A stretch of DNA of 64,000 nt from Paragyromitra xinjiangensis (taxonomy: Eukaryota > Ascomycota > Pezizomycetes > Pezizales > Discinaceae). The stretch covers positions 1,240,001 through 1,304,000 of the forward strand of contig JBCAMK010000019.1 in NCBI GenBank assembly GCA_038503065.1, given 5' to 3'. The stretch's first letter is position 1. The number at the start of each line of letters is the position of its first letter. Of this stretch, positions 62,783 to 64,000 are shown piece by piece. A program made the translations under genes and the position numbers. The notes beneath the pieces were generated by a model. That model was not told the origin of the DNA and ran no database searches. It saw only the letters and a list, made by a program, of their open reading frames with translations.

Positions 62783-64000
62783 TCAGTATATCTCGTTGAA
62801 GGTATCTAGATCTATGGTGTTGTTGACATACCACCGCGTATTCTCAGGTCCAGGCAATTCAGGTACGAGGTGAGCCATACTGGTGATGCTTTTGATGTTG
62901 ATAATCCATGTCTCATCGTTCGCGCTAGGGCGAGATACTCGTACCATCCTGTGGATAGGGTCCACCTGGCCGCCTGATTCAGGTCGCAAGGGCTGTACCG
63001 CTGCCAGAAGTAATGGCCTTTGTGTTGGATCCCGAAGCTTTAGAAAGCGTAGGACCCGAGCTGGTCGCTTGCCTCGTAGGGCTCCATACTGATCTTCCGG
63101 GCCGAACTTGCACCAGGCCCAGTCGCTTCTTGCCTCACGACCCCGGAAGGGTTCTCCTCCAGTCGCTCGAAGGATATGGACCACTGACTCGTCTCCTAGC
63201 CCGAGGCGGTGGACTGGTACATGAAGAGCGTTGAAAGCAGTAACTTTCCATAGCCCAATATTCGGCATGACGCTGCGGGCATGGCCAAATTCTCGACGGT
63301 AGTACTGGACGAGGTATGCTTCCAAGGGAAGCCTCGCCCCAGGTAGGACGAATTCACATACAGATACGGTTTCCCTCTCCGAGACGACGCGCCGCCTAAC
63401 ATTGATAGGTTCAACTGTATCAGGGAATTGAGGATGTATGGTGGTACTGACTGGGGCGTTTGGGCCATCCCAAGGGTCTTGATCTTTCCTGCGGCAGGCG
63501 CTAACCAGCCGATTGGTCTCTGGGGGCAGGAGATGTAGGACGTCTGCCATCTCGGTGGTATAGTGACCCTCACGCGCAAGCTGGATCAGGTTTTGCTGGC
63601 GCATGGCCAGTCCGTACTCACGATTATACCCTGCTAGGATCTGGAGCGTGGCATCAACCCTATTCGTCCGACGGTATGGCTCTTTGATCTGATCCTTGTG
63701 GGCCGTTTCCCCTGCCTCAGTCGAGTACTGAGAAATACCGCCATACCTGCATATCTGCTCCGAGAAGTGGGACAAAAGATGCATCTTGGGGAAGTTGAAA
63801 TGGGAGTGCTCACGGTACGCCTCAGCAACAGCCTCGTCCAGCTCTAATCGTTGGTCCGCTTGGAGGCGTCGTTTCTTGGTCTGGGTCATGCCTTGCGTTG
63901 ATCAGATCTCGGTCTCGTGCTGTTCCTTCATAGTTTGACGTACATGGGCCGCTAGGATATCCGAGGTCTTGCCCCCTCGGTACTTGAGAAAGACGCCTTT
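62783..64000 (-). pseudogene. Plavaka-like DNA transposase, C-terminal part, interrupted and truncated by the window
   Basis: The minus-strand frame from 63889 to 62783 (368 codons) contains NFPKMHLLSHFSEQICRYG followed by STEAGETAHKDQIKEPYRRTN. These match the C-terminal region of Plavaka transposases (CACTA-like, fungal). The same frame runs upstream to the window end with coding character (KYRGGKTSDILAAHV). It is broken only by TGA at 63904-63902, five codons before the ATG at 63889, so that ATG is probably not the native start. A C-to-T change in a CGA codon is one simple explanation; a short unrecognised intron is another. The catalytic core lies beyond the window. Confidence 0.75.

Overview
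This is nuclear DNA from a filamentous ascomycete. Genes carry many short GT-AG introns (mostly 45-100 bp), and the families are fungal: a Zn(II)2Cys6 cluster, an AreA-type GATA-like domain, a fungal complex I 9.5 kDa subunit, a steryl-ester lipase and ankyrin-CorA. Long gene-free stretches, MITEs and a Plavaka-type transposon remnant suggest a repeat-rich, gene-sparse genome such as a truffle or other Pezizomycete. That placement is inference. All exon models were built by hand from splice sites and reading frame, and every multi-exon model below closes in frame.

Layout. 1-8.1 kb: no convincing gene, with a nested inverted repeat at 1.3-1.8 kb. 8.1-8.4 kb: a small two-exon cysteine-containing protein (+). 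8.4-12.6 kb: no gene, with MITE copy 1 at 11.7 kb. 12.6-14.3 kb: AreA-GATA-like domain protein (-). 14.3-22.7 kb: gene desert with MITE copy 2 at 18.5 kb. 22.7-24.1 kb: six-exon SDR, D-arabinitol 2-dehydrogenase type (-). 25.8-32.0 kb: eleven-exon, 1671-residue nuclear protein (-) that joins AT-hooks, a Zn(II)2Cys6 cluster, a possible SRA/PUA-like module, two Cys4 zinc modules and an AlkB-type 2OG-Fe(II) dioxygenase. 35.5-37.9 kb: seven-exon membrane-anchored steryl-ester lipase (+). 38.5 kb: tRNA-Leu(CAG). 39.9-46.0 kb: 2048-residue coiled-coil, low-complexity, C-terminally membrane-anchored protein (-). 47.1-50.2 kb: Gyp2-like GRAM-TBC RabGAP (+), divergent from the previous gene. 53.5-54.0 kb: complex I 9.5 kDa subunit (-). 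55.8-60.3 kb: ankyrin-CorA fusion (+) with 16 nearly identical ankyrin repeats. 62-64 kb: Plavaka-like transposase remnant (-) running off the end.

The genes do not form an obvious pathway or cluster. The most interesting locus is the Zn2Cys6/AT-hook/AlkB fusion, which looks like a sequence-directed nucleic-acid or chromatin demethylase/oxidase. Second is the ankyrin-CorA gene, whose repeats are almost identical except at a few hypervariable positions, as in fast-evolving fungal recognition proteins.
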